DNA of 64,000 nt, taken from assembly GCA_963725505.1 (NCBI GenBank), contig CAVRYN010000009.1, positions 65,938 to 129,937 on the forward strand, read 5' to 3'. Position numbers and translations under genes: made by a program. Below the pieces are notes generated by a model. It saw only the letters and a list, made by a program, of their open reading frames with translations, was not told where the DNA came from and did not search any database. Source of the stretch: Udaeobacter sp963725505. GTDB lineage: Bacteria; Verrucomicrobiota; Verrucomicrobiia; Chthoniobacterales; UBA10450. Shown one piece after another: positions 9,643-17,667 of this stretch (the stretch's first letter is position 1; every line of letters starts with the position of its first letter).

Positions 9643-10986
9643 ATGACTGTTTGCGACACAATCGCCGCCATCTCGACGCCGCCGGGTGAAGGCGCCATCG
9701 CGTTGGTCCGCGTTTCAGGCGCGAATGCGGTCCAAATCGCGGACAAGATTTTCCGCGGCAAAGAAGAACCGTCCCGGTTTGCCCCACACGTTCAACACCT
9801 TGGCGAAATCGTCGGCGCGGAAAATCAGTTGATCGATCAAGTAGTGCTCTCAATCCATCGCGCACCCGCGAGTTACACGGGCGAAGATTTGGTCGAGATC
9901 AGTTGTCACGGTGGCGCGCTGGTTTCCGCGAAAGTTCTTGAAGCCTGCCTGCGCGCAGGGGCGAGGGCGGCGCGCCCCGGCGAATTCACTGAGCGCGCAT
10001 TTCTGAACGGCAAAATGGACCTCACCCAGGCCGAGGCCGTGATCGATCTGATTCGTGCCCGGACTGATCTGGCGCTCCGTTCTGCCACCGAACAACTCGA
10101 AGGCAGGCTCGGCGAACAAATCAGGAAGATCCGCGATGAATTGATCGCGCTACTGGCGCACATCAACGCGTCGATCGATTTTCCCGAGGAGGGCATAACC
10201 CCCGATGAAGGCGAGACATTGTGCGCCCGGCTCGATTGCATTCTCGAAGAGATTGCCGCGTTGCTCGCGACCGCCGATCAGGGTCGCGTTCTGCGCGAAG
10301 GCGTGCGCGTAGTGATCTACGGAGCAACTAATGCGGGTAAGTCGAGTTTGCTCAACCGACTGCTTGGCTACGATCGAGTGATCGTCAGCGACACCCACGG
10401 CACGACGCGCGACACAATCGAAGAGACGGTCAACCTGGACGGTGTGCCCATCCGGTTGCTCGATACCGCCGGCCTGCGCGCTTCGGAAAGCGAACTGGAG
10501 AGCGAAGGAATTGCGCGCACCGAAAAATCGCTGCAACTGGCAGACTTGCGTCTTCACATCGCCGATCGCAACGCGCCCAAGCCGGCGCATTTCAATGGCC
10601 GGGCCGACGACGGGAACGAAATTGTCGTTTTAAACAAAAGCGATTTGCCTGAGGAGACTGACTGGAAAGATTTCCCGGCGGTGCGGATTTCCTGCGTAAC
10701 TGGAGAAGGCCTGCCTCAGCTGCAAACGGAAATTCTGGCGCGGATCAGGCACCAAAATCTGAGGCCGGAAAGCGCAGTGGCGATCAATACGCGGCATCGC
10801 GATTGCCTGCGCCGCGCCTTGGAATCATGTGATCGGGCGCGGGCAGCCTTGGTCCAGGAGATATCGCCAGAGTACGTTGCGGTTGATCTGGATCAGGGAT
10901 TGCGCGCGGTGGGGGAAGTAATCGGCGTAGTCGATGTGGAACAAATTCTCGACTCGGTCTTCAGCCAGTTTTGCATCGGCAAATGA
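9643..10986 (+). CDS. mnmE: tRNA modification GTPase MnmE
   Basis: 447 residues from the ATG at 9643, which gives the standard start MTVCDTIAAISTPPGEGAIA; an upstream TTG at 9616 only adds unrelated residues. With MnmG it makes the 5-carboxymethylaminomethyl group on the wobble uridine of certain tRNAs. The N-terminal formyl-THF-binding domain is followed by helices and an inserted G domain: P-loop GATNAGKS at 227-234, the TTRD switch, DTAGLR, and NKSD. The C-terminus is the invariant CIGK. All functional elements are intact. Confidence 0.97.
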   Translation: MTVCDTIAAISTPPGEGAIALVRVSGANAVQIADKIFRGKEEPSRFAPHVQHLGEIVGAENQLIDQVVLSIHRAPASYTGEDLVEISCHGGALVSAKVLEACLRAGARAARPGEFTERAFLNGKMDLTQAEAVIDLIRARTDLALRSATEQLEGRLGEQIRKIRDELIALLAHINASIDFPEEGITPDEGETLCARLDCILEEIAALLATADQGRVLREGVRVVIYGATNAGKSSLLNRLLGYDRVIVSDTHGTTRDTIEETVNLDGVPIRLLDTAGLRASESELESEGIARTEKSLQLADLRLHIADRNAPKPAHFNGRADDGNEIVVLNKSDLPEETDWKDFPAVRISCVTGEGLPQLQTEILARIRHQNLRPESAVAINTRHRDCLRRALESCDRARAALVQEISPEYVAVDLDQGLRAVGEVIGVVDVEQILDSVFSQFCIGK

Positions 10987-11020
10987 CAGCGCGAACATTC
11001 GCAATTGTTATGCAAAGCGT

Positions 11021-11127
11021 GTCATCCCGAAGGAAGTGAGGGATCTCACGTATGGAGCTTGCGCCACACTGGATAAACAGCGTAATCAGTCATCCTGTGA
11101 GAGGTCCCTCGCTTTGCTCGGGATGAC
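11021..11127. repeat. Palindromic interspersed repeat, GTCATCCCGAAGGAAGTGAGGG type
   Basis: The left arm GTCATCCCGAAGGAAGTGAG is answered by CCTCGCTTTGCTCGGGATGAC at the right. It fills the space between mnmE and pyrD and is the same family as 1306-1412. Such elements may act as transcription terminators or mRNA stabilisers, but nothing here shows this directly. Confidence 0.75.
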
Positions 11128-11142
11128 CTGCTGTAGTTGGGC

Positions 11143-12153
11143 ATGAAAAACGGCTACGATCGACTCGTTAGGCCACTTCTCTTTTCGTTCGATCCGGAGA
11201 CGGCGCATCGTCTCACCATCGAGTTGCTTCGCGGTGCTTCGCATTTTGATCTCGCGCTGCGCGTGCTCAGATCTTTTCAGCCTCCATCAAAGCCCAAAAC
11301 GCTATTCGACCTCACCTTTCCAAATCCGATCGGACTTGCGGCTGGATTGGATAAGAACGGTGTTGCCATTCCTGCATGGGCAGCATTGGGTTTCGGCTTC
11401 ATCGAGATTGGAACGGTGACCGCGAAAGCGCAGCCGGGAAATCCCAAGCCGCGCATCTTTCGATTGCCTGGGCAACAAGCGTTGATCAATCGCCTCGGTT
11501 TTAACAACGACGGTGCGGACGCGATCGCGGAACGACTGGGCAGGCTGCGGAGGAGCGGACGATGGCCGGCGGTTCCAGTCGGGATCAACATCGGCAAATC
11601 CCGGGCAACGCCGCTCGAACAGGCCACGGACGATTATCTCTACTCATTTCGATTGCTTCGGGATTTTGCCGATTACATCGTGCTGAATGTTAGCTCTCCC
11701 AACACGCCCGGCTTACGCGAGTTGCAGGGACCTCAAAGGCTTTCGGAGTTGTTGCACGCGATTGGCAATCAACCGGGCACAGCCGCCAAGCCGGTCCTCG
11801 TGAAAATCGCTCCCGATTTATCGCCCACCGAACTGGAAGTTATCATTGCAACCTGTGAAGAAAACAACGTTGCCGGAATTATCGCGACAAACACAACTCT
11901 CGATCATTCGTCAATCCCGAGAGAACTGGATGAGGAAGGCGGCTTGAGCGGAGCGCCGTTGCTGGAAAAATCGACCGCGTTGCTGCGCGAGATTGTCGCA
12001 AAGTTCGCAATTCCGGTGGTCGCTTCCGGTGGAATTTTCGACGCTGAATCGGCGCAGGAGAAATTTCAGGCTGGCGCCCAGCTCATTCAGCTTTACACCG
12101 GATTCGTTTATCGCGGGCCGCGACTTCTTCGCGAAATAATGGAAGCGATGTAG
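11143..12153 (+). CDS. pyrD: Dihydroorotate dehydrogenase, class 2
   Basis: 336 residues from the ATG at 11143; a TTG two codons earlier is less likely. It oxidises dihydroorotate to orotate with FMN and passes electrons to quinone. Class 2 is shown by the long N-terminal amphipathic region (YDRLVRPLLFSFDPETAHRL), LAAGLDKNG, the NRLGFNNDG block and NVSSPNTPGLRELQ with the catalytic serine. The FMN phosphate site VASGGIFDA and a C-terminal YTGFVYRGP are present. Its stop codon TAG lies inside the palindromic repeat at 12150-12212. Confidence 0.95.
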   Translation: MKNGYDRLVRPLLFSFDPETAHRLTIELLRGASHFDLALRVLRSFQPPSKPKTLFDLTFPNPIGLAAGLDKNGVAIPAWAALGFGFIEIGTVTAKAQPGNPKPRIFRLPGQQALINRLGFNNDGADAIAERLGRLRRSGRWPAVPVGINIGKSRATPLEQATDDYLYSFRLLRDFADYIVLNVSSPNTPGLRELQGPQRLSELLHAIGNQPGTAAKPVLVKIAPDLSPTELEVIIATCEENNVAGIIATNTTLDHSSIPRELDEEGGLSGAPLLEKSTALLREIVAKFAIPVVASGGIFDAESAQEKFQAGAQLIQLYTGFVYRGPRLLREIMEAM

Positions 12154-12212
12154 CCACGGCGCTGTGTCGCCGTGCTTTTTGCGTCCGCCTCGACACAGCG
12201 AGGCGGCTACAG
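12150..12212. repeat. GTAGCC...GGCTAC palindrome, overlaps pyrD stop
   Basis: GTAGCCACGGCGCTGTGTCG forms one hairpin (CACGGCG/CGCCGTG followed by CTTTTT), and a second hairpin from CCGCCTCG/CGAGGCGG closes with GGCTAC. The first hairpin plus T-run could work as an intrinsic terminator for pyrD. A related half copy (GTAGCCGCGGCGCTATGTCG) is at 22262-22281. Confidence 0.7.
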
Positions 12213-12242
12213 CACCATGGGACGCATCTTGGACAACAGGAA

Positions 12243-12941
12243 ATGAAACTTTCCCGGAAGATCCTCAAATTTACCGAGCCGCTGACCTATCGGCGCGGCT
12301 GGCGCAGGGCGCAACGCACGATTTTTCGCGTGCCGCTTGAGCCGATGTTGGCGGAGATCGATCGCGAACGTGCCCGGGAAATCCAGCAGCGATATGCGGA
12401 TTCCACTGCGGGATACGCCAAATACGCAAACATCGAGCCGTGGTTGCGATTGAACCGGGAACGCGTGCAGGATTTGAAACTCCATCGCTCAGCATCCAAG
12501 CGTGTGCTCGATCTCGGTTGCGGAGGCGGATTTTTCTTGTTCATCCTCAAAAACCTCGGCCATTCAGTCCTGGGACTGGACGTAGAGCGCGTCGTTCTTT
12601 TTACGGAATTGCTCGAGCTTTTCGGAGTTCCGCGGGTCGTGTGCAGAATCAGCGCGTTCGAGCCGCTGCCCGATCTCCCTCAAAAGTTTGATTGGATCAC
12701 GGCATTTTCGGTCAACTTCAACCTTTACCATCCATCGAAAAAACGCTGGGGCACACAGGAATGGGATTTTTTCCTGCGCGATTTGCAGCATCACCTCGCC
12801 CCGGGCGGCAAAATCTTTTTCGGCCTTAACCCACAATACGATGGCGACTTCTACACGCCCGAGCTGCGCGATTTCTTCCTCAGCCGAGGCGCAAGTATTG
12901 AGCGCGAACGAATTTTCTTTGAAAAGGGACTGCGGTTCTAA
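12243..12941 (+). CDS. Class I SAM-dependent methyltransferase
   Basis: 232 residues. Motif I is VLDLGCGGGFF at residues 88-98, followed by the acidic ribose-binding residue in LGLDVERVV. Later motifs are DWITAFSVNFNL and HHLAPGGKIFFGLNP. An N-terminal region of about 70 residues includes the pattern YRRGWRRAQRTIF and a substrate lid. The methyl acceptor cannot be inferred. It begins 90 bases after pyrD on the same strand, separated by the repeat. Confidence 0.85.
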   Translation: MKLSRKILKFTEPLTYRRGWRRAQRTIFRVPLEPMLAEIDRERAREIQQRYADSTAGYAKYANIEPWLRLNRERVQDLKLHRSASKRVLDLGCGGGFFLFILKNLGHSVLGLDVERVVLFTELLELFGVPRVVCRISAFEPLPDLPQKFDWITAFSVNFNLYHPSKKRWGTQEWDFFLRDLQHHLAPGGKIFFGLNPQYDGDFYTPELRDFFLSRGASIERERIFFEKGLRF

Positions 12942-12983
12942 CCTGTCCTGGTAGGATCGCAACCGCTGTAGCACGCTACAGCA

Positions 12984-13403
12984 CTACGGAGTCGGTGGCG
13001 GGGGTTCGGGCGGCAGTTCTTGCGGGAAGCGATGTCGCCAGCGTCGATGTCGATCTTCGATTTGTTGTAATTTTTGGCGCTGTTCGTCAGTAAGATTGGC
13101 AGCCATCTGCCGATGCGCCTCCCCGATCGTTTCATGCACGCGCCGGCCCGTCTCTCGTCGAATGTCTCTGAGTTGCGCTGCTGTTTTGTCAATAATGGGC
13201 GAAATCCTGGCGACTTGTTCTGGCGTCAGATTGAGCTCGGTGCGGAGCCTTTCCTTCATTCGTGCGCCGATCTGCTCGGGGTGATGAAATCCAAAGAAGA
13301 GATGGCGGGCATACAATCCTCCAAGGAACGCGCCACTAATCCCCCCGGCGACAAACACGAGGATGAATCCCGCAATGAGTTTCCATTGCAACGCGCGGTT
13401 CAT
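12984..13403 (-). CDS. Membrane-anchored Spy/CnrX-like periplasmic sensor
   Basis: 139 residues: one N-terminal transmembrane helix (about residues 10-30), then a helical periplasmic domain with ELNLTPEQVARISPII and NLTDEQRQKLQQIEDRH, the repeated LTxxQ pattern of the Spy/CpxP/heavy-metal-resistance family, and a proline-rich tail. Its start overlaps the stop of the 99-residue gene by four bases (ATGA). In the known CnrYXH system a protein of this size and topology (CnrX) senses metal and relieves an anti-sigma factor. That role is inferred here from gene order and size only. Confidence 0.75.
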   Translation of the reverse strand: MNRALQWKLIAGFILVFVAGGISGAFLGGLYARHLFFGFHHPEQIGARMKERLRTELNLTPEQVARISPIIDKTAAQLRDIRRETGRRVHETIGEAHRQMAANLTDEQRQKLQQIEDRHRRWRHRFPQELPPEPPPPTP

Positions 13404-13699
13404 TTCACAAACTCATCTTGGATCGCCGAGTCTGCGATAGCGAATTCGTTCGTAAAAGATTCACTGATTTCGCGGTTTTGACTGGTTTCACGGACGGCTG
13501 CGATTGTAGATATGATAATCACCGCTGCCGACAACACAGCGACGCGCCGGACAAGCGACGTGAGTCCATTCGTCCTCGGGGCAGCGGCGCGCCAGAGCGC
13601 CACCACACGCGTATCAAATCCAAACGGCATCGTAGCCGCGGTCTCTTCGCGTGCCCGGGCCGCGGATCTCAGCAACCGATCGATTTTTTCGTCTTTCAT
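13400..13699 (-). CDS. One-TM protein, candidate anti-sigma factor
   Basis: 99 residues: a charged cytoplasmic N-terminus (MKDEKIDRLLRSAARAREET), a transmembrane helix near residues 46-66 (VRRVAVLSAAVIIISTIAAV), then about 30 periplasmic residues. It overlaps the sigma gene by four bases upstream and the Spy-like gene by four bases downstream, so the three are translationally coupled. Size, topology and position match CnrY-type anti-sigma factors. No zinc-binding ZAS motif (HxxxCxxC) is visible. Function inferred from context. Confidence 0.65.
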   Translation of the reverse strand: MKDEKIDRLLRSAARAREETAATMPFGFDTRVVALWRAAAPRTNGLTSLVRRVAVLSAAVIIISTIAAVRETSQNREISESFTNEFAIADSAIQDEFVK

Positions 13700-14277
13700 T
13701 GTTTCTCCTTTGCCGAAATTTTCGTCAGCTGTTGTTTCATTTTCTGCCGGGCTCGGAACGCGCGCACCTTAATCAGCGCTGCGCTCCAGCCGGTGATCTT
13801 ACGGATTTCCTCAACTGAACGTCCCTGCAAGTATAGCAAATCAATCGCCAGCCGCTCGACCGGTTTCAGCGCGGCCAAAAGGTGCTCTACGAGCTGACGC
13901 GATGCGACCTGCTGGTCTGGAGCCAACTCCTCGGCCGAGGTGGCCAGATTCTCGATCGTCGCTTGCTCCTCAACACTCAAATCGGCATGGCGAAGTTCAG
14001 GCCGCACTTTCTCCGACTCGATTTGGTTGAGGCAGGTGTTCACCGCGATGCGCGAAACCCAATGCTCGATCGGCACCTTGCCCGAATATTGCGATAATTT
14101 TTGGAAAACTTTGATAAAAATCATTTGGCAAAGGTCCTCCTCGGCGGTTCGACGCGATCGATGCGCCCGGACGATTTTGGCAACCATGGGATAAAGGTGC
14201 CGCACCAGCGCGCGAGCTGCCTGATCGTCGTGCTGAAGCGCAGCCTGAACCAGCGCGCCTGCATCAAAATCATCCAT
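13696..14277 (-). CDS. ECF-type RNA polymerase sigma factor
   Basis: 193 residues. Region 2 includes HLYPMVAKIVRAHRS and EEDLCQMIFIKVFQKLSQY (core binding and -10 recognition); region 4 includes LAALKPVERLAIDLLYLQGRSVEEIRKITGW and IKVRAFRARQKMKQQL, a helix-turn-helix for -35 recognition. No sigma region 3 or extra domain. It heads a three-gene operon with a probable anti-sigma factor and periplasmic sensor. A promoter motif identical to one upstream of the divergent Spy-like gene lies at 14308-14337, which points to autoregulation. Confidence 0.9.
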   Translation of the reverse strand: MDDFDAGALVQAALQHDDQAARALVRHLYPMVAKIVRAHRSRRTAEEDLCQMIFIKVFQKLSQYSGKVPIEHWVSRIAVNTCLNQIESEKVRPELRHADLSVEEQATIENLATSAEELAPDQQVASRQLVEHLLAALKPVERLAIDLLYLQGRSVEEIRKITGWSAALIKVRAFRARQKMKQQLTKISAKEKQ

Positions 14278-14307
14278 GTGGTCAAGAGCGCATCCACACC
14301 ATTACCA

Positions 14308-14337
14308 ATGACCGACAATGGCGGGTTGCGGTTACAA
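14308..14337 (-). promoter_or_regulatory. Predicted ECF promoter of the sigma operon
   Basis: On the minus strand TTGTAACCG is followed after exactly 13 bases by TCGGTCAT, ending about 30 bases before the sigma gene ATG. The same two blocks at the same spacing occur on the plus strand at 14434-14463 before the Spy-like gene. The spacing fits -35 and -10 elements of an ECF sigma factor. Confidence 0.65.
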
Positions 14338-14433
14338 GTTTGTATGTAGATGTCCTCGTGCCAAGCGTCTGTCGCCGGTTCGGGCGCTCCCCGCGGCGAG
14401 CGCCGCTACATGTGGCGCATCAAACAAAAATTT

Positions 14434-14463
14434 TTGTAACCGGTGCTCCGCACATTCGGTCAT
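14434..14463 (+). promoter_or_regulatory. Predicted ECF promoter of the Spy-like gene
   Basis: TTGTAACCG, 13 bases, TCGGTCAT: identical to the motif on the opposite strand before the sigma gene. The -10 block ends 47 bases before the ATG at 14511. The spacers differ in sequence, so the match is confined to the two conserved blocks. Confidence 0.65.
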
Positions 14464-14510
14464 CATCTTTGAAAGCGCGAAGAGCGCACAGCAAACAACA
14501 AACATTAATT

Positions 14511-14900
14511 ATGAAACGAAATCTATTAACAGTTCTGGCCGCCAGTGCGATTGCGCTTGGCGGCTTTGTCGTCGTGTATGCACAACCCGGCCCGGGCGGC
14601 CCTTGTGGCGCTGGACCCGGGCATGGACACGCGTTCGGCCTGAAGGGGATCACCGACAAACTGAACCTGACCGCTGATCAACAGGCGAAGGTCCAGCCGA
14701 TCCTCGATGCGGCCAAACCGCAAATCGCCGCCATTCATCAGGAGGCGATGCAGAAGATGAAGACGGTCATGGATAGTACAGTGTCCCAGATCCGTCCGCT
14801 GCTTAATGCCGATCAGCAGACGAAGCTCGATGCGATACAAAAAGCGCATCAGGACATGATGAACGCCCATAAAGAGCTTCAAAACGCGATGCAGGAATAA
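14511..14900 (+). CDS. Spy/CpxP-like periplasmic protein
   Basis: 129 residues from the ATG at 14511; the frame extends upstream without a sensible start. A signal peptide (MKRNLLTVLAASAIALGG, cleavage near VYA-QPG) is followed by a Gly/His-rich stretch (GPCGAGPGHGHAFG) that could bind metal, then LNLTADQQAKVQPIL and LLNADQQTKLDAIQ, two LTxxQ-type repeats of the Spy/CpxP family. Spy-like proteins are ATP-independent periplasmic chaperones or metal-stress proteins. Probably a target of the divergent sigma factor. Confidence 0.8.
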   Translation: MKRNLLTVLAASAIALGGFVVVYAQPGPGGPCGAGPGHGHAFGLKGITDKLNLTADQQAKVQPILDAAKPQIAAIHQEAMQKMKTVMDSTVSQIRPLLNADQQTKLDAIQKAHQDMMNAHKELQNAMQE

Positions 14901-14928
14901 CGATCCCAAATTTGGGAGCGATGGGAGA

Positions 14929-14967
14929 ACGGCGGCGACCTGGAAACGGTCGCCGTCGTTTGTTTTT
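14929..14967 (+). terminator. Rho-independent terminator of the Spy-like gene
   Basis: ACGGCGGCGACC pairs with GGTCGCCGTCGT around a TGGAAAC loop and is followed by TTGTTTTT. It begins about 30 bases after the stop codon. Confidence 0.8.
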
Positions 14968-15092
14968 CGTGACGCAGGCGATCCTGCGTGCCGGAGGACG
15001 GACTCGCTGCAGTGAGCCTGCAACCATCAGTGACGGTTTGCCGCGCGAACGTTGAAGTCGCAGACAGGATTGGCCTGCGCTACGTTTCCATT

Positions 15093-15302
15093 TCAGCCCT
15101 GTTTCTTTCTCAAGGAAAACAAGACGAAGATGATGCCGAGCGCTGCCGCAATCGCGGCAGCAGTGAAACCCACAGTCGAAATTTCAGCGCGAGACTGAAA
15201 ACTTTCTTTGAGGTGCGCAGCAAGCCCGATCAGAAAGAAAAGAAATCCTACGCAAATCAGTATCAAGCCGATCGCCTTTTGGTCATCGGTAGAAATCCTC
15301 AT
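15093..15302 (-). CDS. Small two-helix membrane protein
   Basis: 69 residues with two hydrophobic helices (AIGLILICVGFLFFLIGLA, and VGFTAAAIAAALGIIFVLFS) joined by a polar loop, ending in RKKQG on the cytoplasmic side. No family recognised. It is convergent with the Spy-like gene and divergent from ggt. The coding call rests on the clean two-helix pattern. Confidence 0.5.
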   Translation of the reverse strand: MRISTDDQKAIGLILICVGFLFFLIGLAAHLKESFQSRAEISTVGFTAAAIAAALGIIFVLFSLRKKQG

Positions 15303-15369
15303 TTGCGGTGAGCAATCAAATACAATCCGACACTAAAATTCAAGTGCACTCTTTAAATGGAAGGCATTA

Positions 15370-17115
15370 ATGTCGCTGGTGCGCTCGATTAAGCCACTAA
15401 GTTTTGCGCTGCTGGCTGTGTTAGCCGGTCTTCGGCTGGACGCCCAGATCGATCGCATTACGGGAAAGAATTTCGCGACGCGATCGGAAGTTCTGGCGCG
15501 ACATGGAATGGTTTGCACCAGCGTGCCTGCGGCGACGCAGGTCGGCGTCGAGATTTTGAAACGCGGCGGCAGCGCCGTGGACGCGGCGATCGCGGCAAAC
15601 GCGACACTTGGTTTGATGGAACCCGTCTCGAATGGGATTGGCGGCGATCTTTTCGCAATCGTTTACAGCGCGAAGGAAAACAAACTTTACGGAATCAATG
15701 GGAGCGGACGTTCGCCGGCCGGTCTGAGTTATGATCAGATGAAGACCGAGCTGGCGAAGCTGCATCGCGAAACGATTCCACCGATCGGCATGTTGCCAAT
15801 CAGCGTGCCTGGAACAGTGGACGCATGGGCGGAGCTGCACAAGAAATTCGGGAAACTGAAACTGAGCGATGACCTTGCGCCTGCGATCCGATATGCCGAA
15901 GAGGGTTTTCCGGTCACGGAATTGATTGCGTATTACTGGGCGTTTGGCCCGCGGCTGTATAAAGGATTGCCCGGCGCGTTTCTGGAAACCTACACGCTTG
16001 ACGGCAAAGGTCGCACACCCTCGAAGGGCGACATTTTCAAGAATCCGGCGCTCGCAAAGACGCTACGATTGATCGGCGAAAAAGGGCGCGACGCTTTTTA
16101 CAAAGGCGAGATCGCTGACAAGATCGACGCGTTCATGCGGGCCAATGGCGGTTTCCTGCGGAAAATCGATTTCGAGAAGCATACATCGACTTGGGTTGAG
16201 CCGGTCTCGGTGAATTATCGCGGTTACGATGTGTTCGAGTTGCCGCCGAACGGTCAGGGTATCGCTGCGCTGCAAATTTTGAATATCCTCGAAGGATTCG
16301 ATCTGCGCGCAATGGGACGCAATTCGCCCGAGACGCTGCACACCATGATCGAAGCGAAAAAACTTGCCTGGGCTGATCGCGCGAAGTTTTATGCCGATCC
16401 TGATTTCGCAAAAATTCCACTCACCGGCCTGCTTTCGAAAAGCTACGCAATGGAGCGTCGCAAATTGATCGATCCAGATCACGCGGCGAAAAAGGTCGAG
16501 GCTGGCAATCCGGCGCTCGATCATGGCGACACGATTTATCTCTGCACAGCTGACAACGAAGGCAACATGGTCTCGCTGATACAAAGCAATTATCGCGGCA
16601 TGGGCAGCGGGATCGTAGTGCCTGGTTTGGGTTTCATGTTTCAGGATCGCGGTGAACTTTTCTCGATGGATCCGAGTCACGCGAATGTTTATGCGCCCGG
16701 GAAACGGCCGTTCCACACCATCATTCCGGGTTTCGTCATGAAGGATGGCAAACCGTGGGAAGCGTTTGGCGTCATGGGTGGCGGCATGCAACCGCAAGGG
16801 CACGTCCAGGTGCTTACGAATCAGATCGATTTCGCTTTGAACGTGCAGGAAGCCGGCGACGCTTCGCGTTGGCAACACGAAGGCGATAACGAACCGACCG
16901 GCGAAAAAATGAATGACTCAGGCGGCTACGTCGAGGTCGAGAGCGGCATTCCGTACGAAACCGTGCGCGAACTGCGCAAGAAAGGACACGACGTTCGTTT
17001 TGATGTCGGCGGCTATGGCGGTTACCAGGCGATCAAAGTCGAAATGCACGATGGCCAACGCGTCTATGTCGGTGCCAGCGAATCGCGTAAAGACGGGCAA
17101 GCGGCAGGGTATTGA
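15370..17115 (+). CDS. ggt: Gamma-glutamyltransferase
   Basis: 581 residues with a signal peptide ending near LRLDA-QID, so periplasmic. GGT hydrolyses or transfers the gamma-glutamyl group of glutathione and self-cleaves into two subunits. The autocatalytic and nucleophilic Thr388 is in LDHGDTIYLCTADNEGN. Other signatures are GMVCTSVPAATQVGVEILKRGGSAVDAAIAAN near the N-terminus, SNGIGGD, FHTIIPGFV and GVMGGGMQPQGH. Length is normal. All key residues appear intact. Confidence 0.95.
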   Translation: MSLVRSIKPLSFALLAVLAGLRLDAQIDRITGKNFATRSEVLARHGMVCTSVPAATQVGVEILKRGGSAVDAAIAANATLGLMEPVSNGIGGDLFAIVYSAKENKLYGINGSGRSPAGLSYDQMKTELAKLHRETIPPIGMLPISVPGTVDAWAELHKKFGKLKLSDDLAPAIRYAEEGFPVTELIAYYWAFGPRLYKGLPGAFLETYTLDGKGRTPSKGDIFKNPALAKTLRLIGEKGRDAFYKGEIADKIDAFMRANGGFLRKIDFEKHTSTWVEPVSVNYRGYDVFELPPNGQGIAALQILNILEGFDLRAMGRNSPETLHTMIEAKKLAWADRAKFYADPDFAKIPLTGLLSKSYAMERRKLIDPDHAAKKVEAGNPALDHGDTIYLCTADNEGNMVSLIQSNYRGMGSGIVVPGLGFMFQDRGELFSMDPSHANVYAPGKRPFHTIIPGFVMKDGKPWEAFGVMGGGMQPQGHVQVLTNQIDFALNVQEAGDASRWQHEGDNEPTGEKMNDSGGYVEVESGIPYETVRELRKKGHDVRFDVGGYGGYQAIKVEMHDGQRVYVGASESRKDGQAAGY

Positions 17116-17161
17116 CTCCACGAAACGGAGAAACGGCGAATGGGTGAAACGGAGAAGAAAC

Positions 17162-17614
17162 ATGAATTCTGACGACAAGAAGCAAAATGAAAAGCCGAAA
17201 TGGCGGAATGGAGAAACGACAAAGAAACCGATCAGGCATTTTCGAGATTTGGATGTTTATCAAAACGCCCTCGAGACCGGATTGCGTGTTTACGAGTTGA
17301 GCAAGAAGTTTCCCGATGACGAGCGATATGCGTTAATCGATCAAATTCGTCGTTCCTCGCGCTCCGTCTGCGCAAACATTGCGGAGGCGTGGCGGAAGCG
17401 GCGTTATACTGCGGCTTTCATTTCCAAGCTGAGCGATTCCGAAGGCGAGGCCGCCGAAACGCAAGTGCACATCGAGTTTGCATTTCGTCACGGCTACGTC
17501 GGTAACACCCAATTCCAGACAATCGATAATGCGTACGAACACATCCTCGGCCAGCTCGTGCGGATGATCGATCACCCGGAGAAGTGGGTCATTGGCGAAC
17601 GGAAGAACAGGTGA
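17162..17614 (+). CDS. Four-helix-bundle protein (23S rRNA IVP-like)
   Basis: 150 residues from the ATG at 17162, which has a GGAGAAG ribosome binding site; the frame is open farther upstream, through the 3' end of ggt. After a charged N-terminus, RHFRDLDVYQNALETGLRVY, FPDDERYALIDQIRRSSRSVCANIAEAW and the C-terminal bundle helices match the family once named for 23S rRNA intervening-sequence proteins. Its function as a free-standing gene is unknown. The gene is flanked by similar purine-rich segments in opposite orientation (GAAACGGCGAATGGG before, CCCATTCGCCCG...CGCCGTTTC after), suggesting it moves or duplicates as a unit. Confidence 0.85.
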   Translation: MNSDDKKQNEKPKWRNGETTKKPIRHFRDLDVYQNALETGLRVYELSKKFPDDERYALIDQIRRSSRSVCANIAEAWRKRRYTAAFISKLSDSEGEAAETQVHIEFAFRHGYVGNTQFQTIDNAYEHILGQLVRMIDHPEKWVIGERKNR

Positions 17615-17667
17615 ACGCGCAAGACTCGCCCATTCGCCCGCTCGCCGTTTCACCGATTCCCTCTTTA

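Noticed and set aside
17162..17614. rRNA intervening sequence
   Set aside because: The protein is IVP-like but there is no 23S rRNA around it.
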